Source: Luzula sylvatica (taxonomy: Eukaryota; Streptophyta; Magnoliopsida; Poales; Juncaceae). Taken from it: DNA of 64,000 nucleotides. The notes under the pieces were generated by a model. It was not told where the DNA came from and ran no database searches. It saw only the letters and a list, made by a program, of their open reading frames with translations. Positions within the stretch are counted from its first letter, which is position 1. Each line of letters opens with the position of its first letter. Where the stretch lies: contig OX326958.1 in the NCBI GenBank assembly GCA_946800325.1, positions 68,259,264-68,323,263 of the forward strand, given 5' to 3'. This document shows, piece after piece, positions 61,218 through 64,000 of the stretch. Made by a program: the position numbers and the translations under genes.

Positions 61218-64000
61218 AAGTCTAACACCTTCGAAAAATTGAATTGAGATATTTTTTAAAAATATGTTAAAATTGAAGTGTAACACAAGCAAAATACTCA
61301 ATTTTTATTCCGTACTCAAATTACTCCGTAATTGAAGACTAACACACACAAATTTCAATTTTTTCAAAAATTTCTTAAAAATGCAAATATTGAAGTCTAA
61401 CACCTTAAAAAAATTGAATTAAGGTATTTTTTAAAAATATGTTATAATTGAAGTGTAACACAAGCAAAATACTCAATTTTTATTCCGTACTCAAATTACT
61501 CCGTAATTGAAGACTAACACACACAAATTTCGATTTTTTTAAAAAATTCTTAAAAATGCAAAAATTGAAGTCTAACACCTTCGAAAAATTGAATTGAGAT
61601 ATTTTTTAAAAATATGTTAAAATTGAAGTGTAGCATAAGAAAAATACTCAATTTTTATTCCGTACTCAAATTACTTCGTAATTGAAGACAAAGACACACA
61701 AATTTCAATTTTTCCAAAAAATTCTTAAAAATCCAAAAATTGAAGTCTAACACCTTCGAAAAATTGAATTGAGATATTTTTTAAAAATATGTTAAAATTG
61801 AAGTGTAACACAAGAAAAATACTCAATTTTTATTCCGTACTCAAATTACTCCGTAATTGAAGACTAACACACACAAATTTCAATTTTTTAAAAAAATTCT
61901 TAAAAATGCAAATATTGAAGTCTAACACCTTAAAAAAATTGAATTAAGATATTTTTTAAAAATATGTTATAATTGAAGTGTATCACAAGGAAAATACTCA
62001 ATTTTTATTCCGAACTCAAATTACTCCGTAATTGAAGACTAACACACTCAAATTTCAATTTTATAAAAAATTTCTTAAAAATGCAAAAACTGAAGTCTAA
62101 CACCTTAAAAAAATTGAATTAAGATATTTTTAAAAAGTATTCTAAAATTGAAGTGTGACACAAGGAAAATACTCAATTTTCATTCCGTACTCAAATTACT
62201 CCGTAATTGAATACTAACACACACAAAATTGAATTTTTTGAAACATTTCTTAAAAATGCAAAAACTGAAGTGTAACACCTTCAAAAAATTGAATTAAGAT
62301 AATTTTTAAAAATTTGTTAAAATTGAAGTGTAACACAAGCAAAATACGCAATTTTTATTCCGAACTCAAATTACTCCGTAATTGAAGACTAAGACACACA
62401 AATTTCAATTTTTTCAAAAAATTCTTAAAAATGCAAAAATTGAAGTCTAACACCTTCGAAAAATTAAAATTAAGATATTTTTAAAAAATATGTTAAAATT
62501 GAAGTGTAACACAAGAAAAATACTCAATTTTTATTCCGTACTCAAATTACTCCGTAATTGAAGACTAACACACAAAAATTTCAAAATTTTCAAAAATTTC
62601 TTAAAAATGCAAAAACTGAAGTCTATCACCTTAAAAAAATTGAATTAAGATATTTTTAAAAACTATTCTAAAATTGAAGTGTAACACAAGGAAAATACTC
62701 AATTTTCATTCCGTACTCAAATTACTCCGTAATTGAAGACTAACACACACAAATTTCAATTTTTTCAAAAATTTCTTAAAAATGCAAAAATTGAAGTCTA
62801 ACACCTACAAAAAATTGAATTGAGATATTTTTTAAATCTATGTTAAATTGAAGTGTAGCACAAGCAAAATACTCCATTTTTCTTCTGTACTCAAATTACT
62901 CCGTAATTGAAGACTAAGACAAACAAATTTCAATTTTTTCAAAAATTTCTTAAAAATGCAAAAACTGAAGTCTAACACCTTCAAAAAATTGAATTAAGAT
63001 ATTTTTAAAAACTATTCTAAAATTGAAGTGTAACACAAGGAAAATACTCTATTTTCATTATGTACTCAAATTACTCCGTAATTGAAGACTAACACACACA
63101 AATTTCAATTTTTTCAAAAATTTCTTAAAAATGCAAAAATTGAAGTCTAACACCTTCGAAAAATTGAATTGAGATATTTTTTTAAAAATATGTTAAAATT
63201 GAAGAGTAGCATAAGAAAAATACTCAATTTTTATTCCGTACTCAAATTACTCCGTAATTGAATACTAACACACACAAATTTCAATTTTTTCAAAAATTTC
63301 TTAAAAATGCAAAAATTGAAGTCTAACACCTACAAAAAATTGAATTGAGATATTTTTTAGAACTATGTTAAAATTGAAGTGTAACACAAGCAAAATACTC
63401 CATTTTTATTCCATACTCAAATTACTCCGTAATTGAAGACTAAGACACACAAATTTCAATTTTTCCAAAAATTTCTTAAAAATCCAAAAATTGAAACCTT
63501 GAAAAAATTGAATTGAGATATTTTTTAAAAATATGTTAAAATTGAAGTGTAACACAAGCAAAATACTCAATTTTTATTCCGTACTCAAATTACTCCGTAA
63601 TTGAATACTAACACACACAAATTTCAATTTTTTCAAAATTTTTTTAAAAATGCAAAAATTGAAGTCTAACACCTTAAAAAAATTGAATTAAGATATTTTT
63701 TAAAAATATGTTATAATTGAAGTGTAACATAAGCAAAATACTCAATTTTTATTCCGTACTCAAATTACTCCGTAATTGAAGACTAACACACACAAATTTC
63801 AATTTTTTAAAAAATTTCTTAAAAATGCAAATATTGAAGTCTACCACCTTCAAAAAATTGAATTGAGAAATTTTTTTAAAAATATGTTATAATTGAAGTG
63901 TAACACAAGCAAAATACTCAATTTTTATTCCGTACTCAAATTACTCCGTAATTGAAGACTAACACACACAAATTTCGATTTTTTTAAAAATTTCTTAAAA
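61218..64000. repeat. Right mosaic zone
   Basis: About 16 monomers assembled from segments found elsewhere: 61218-61470 from the 2,099-bp unit; about 62000-62590 follows 54660-55250 at 7,339 bp (TTTATAAAAAATT 54721 and 62060; TACGCAATT 55006 and 62345); about 62780-63235 resembles 57720-58500; 63600-63880 resembles 34828-35100 and 37225-37495. A 7-bp-deleted C start, TTGAAACCTTG, is at about 63491. The array runs off the window end. Confidence 0.65.

Larger units (their letters stand above)
1..64000. repeat. Satellite DNA array, ~175-bp monomer, head to tail
   Basis: The entire window is a tandem array of an AT-rich monomer of about 175 bp. Every monomer can be phased by the motif GAAGTGTAACACAAG or a close variant, and successive phases are usually exactly 175 bp apart (for example 3691 to 3866, and 59177 to 59352). 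About 365 monomers fit. All read in the same direction, and I found no inversion and no non-satellite insertion. Stops occur in all frames and 175 is not a multiple of three, so the array does not code. Uninterrupted arrays of near-nucleosome-length monomers are typical of eukaryotic centromeric or pericentromeric heterochromatin; that location is an inference. Both ends of the window lie inside the array, so its true size is unknown. Confidence 0.98.

Noticed and set aside
1..64000. CRISPR-like array (short repeat GAAGnnTAACAC every ~58 bp)
   Set aside because: The sequences between the short motifs are not unique spacers: they repeat themselves every 175 bp. There are no cas genes and the composition is that of satellite DNA.
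1..64000. Promoters, TATA boxes, poly(A) signals and Rho-independent-like terminators
   Set aside because: AT-rich repeats match such short motifs in every monomer by composition alone. None is distinguished by position or linked to a gene.
1..64000. Transposon, LTR or terminal inverted repeat insertions
   Set aside because: The 175-bp phase can be followed through the whole window, apart from small indels and sub-unit jumps. No target-site duplication or foreign sequence was seen.
1..64000. Replication origin or prokaryotic iteron array
   Set aside because: The length, the number of units, the nested higher-order repeats and the absence of any gene fit eukaryotic satellite and not a plasmid or phage origin.

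Overview
The window is one uninterrupted block of tandemly repeated satellite DNA. A monomer of about 175 bp, roughly 23% G+C by hand count of a typical unit, repeats head to tail in a single orientation from the first base to the last, about 365 copies in all. I see no protein gene, RNA gene, transposon, microsatellite block or unique sequence. This points to a eukaryotic chromosome, most likely a pericentromeric or centromeric heterochromatin array. The monomer matches no family I can name, so I cannot identify the organism (an AT-rich insect, nematode or plant genome would all fit).

The monomer has internal structure. It is made of three related sub-units of 59, 58 and 58 bp, called A, B and C here. 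They open with GAAGTGTAACAC, GAAGACTAACAC and GAAGTCTAACAC, and each ends in AATT. The A/B junction carries a perfect dyad, AATTACTCCGTAATT, which overlaps the second of two TCCGTA motifs spaced 16 bp apart. Sub-units B and C are rich in phased A- and T-tracts. A near-palindrome lies about 10 bp before the C/A junction.

Above the monomer level the array is a mosaic of higher-order duplications that can be traced through diagnostic variants. From 1 to about 3,660 the monomers are heterogeneous. From about 3,660 to 34,010 three multi-monomer blocks (P, Q and R) recur in several copies, some truncated, with spacings such as 2,433, 5,918, 7,989 and 12,881 bp. From about 34,010 to 64,000 the array has a different organisation: a 2,395-bp duplication, a 350-bp dimer run, a zone with ten-monomer (about 1,750 bp) spacing, a 3,313-bp duplication, a nearly perfect 2,099-bp duplication, and a mixed right end.

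Nothing here acts as a gene system. The interest lies in how the array evolves: sub-unit-level unequal exchange, short deletions between direct repeats that were then amplified, nested duplications whose order can be read, and conserved dyad sites that could bind protein or form hairpins. All calls rest on reading by eye. Block boundaries are good to tens of bases, and assembly collapse or misjoining cannot be excluded in DNA of this kind.
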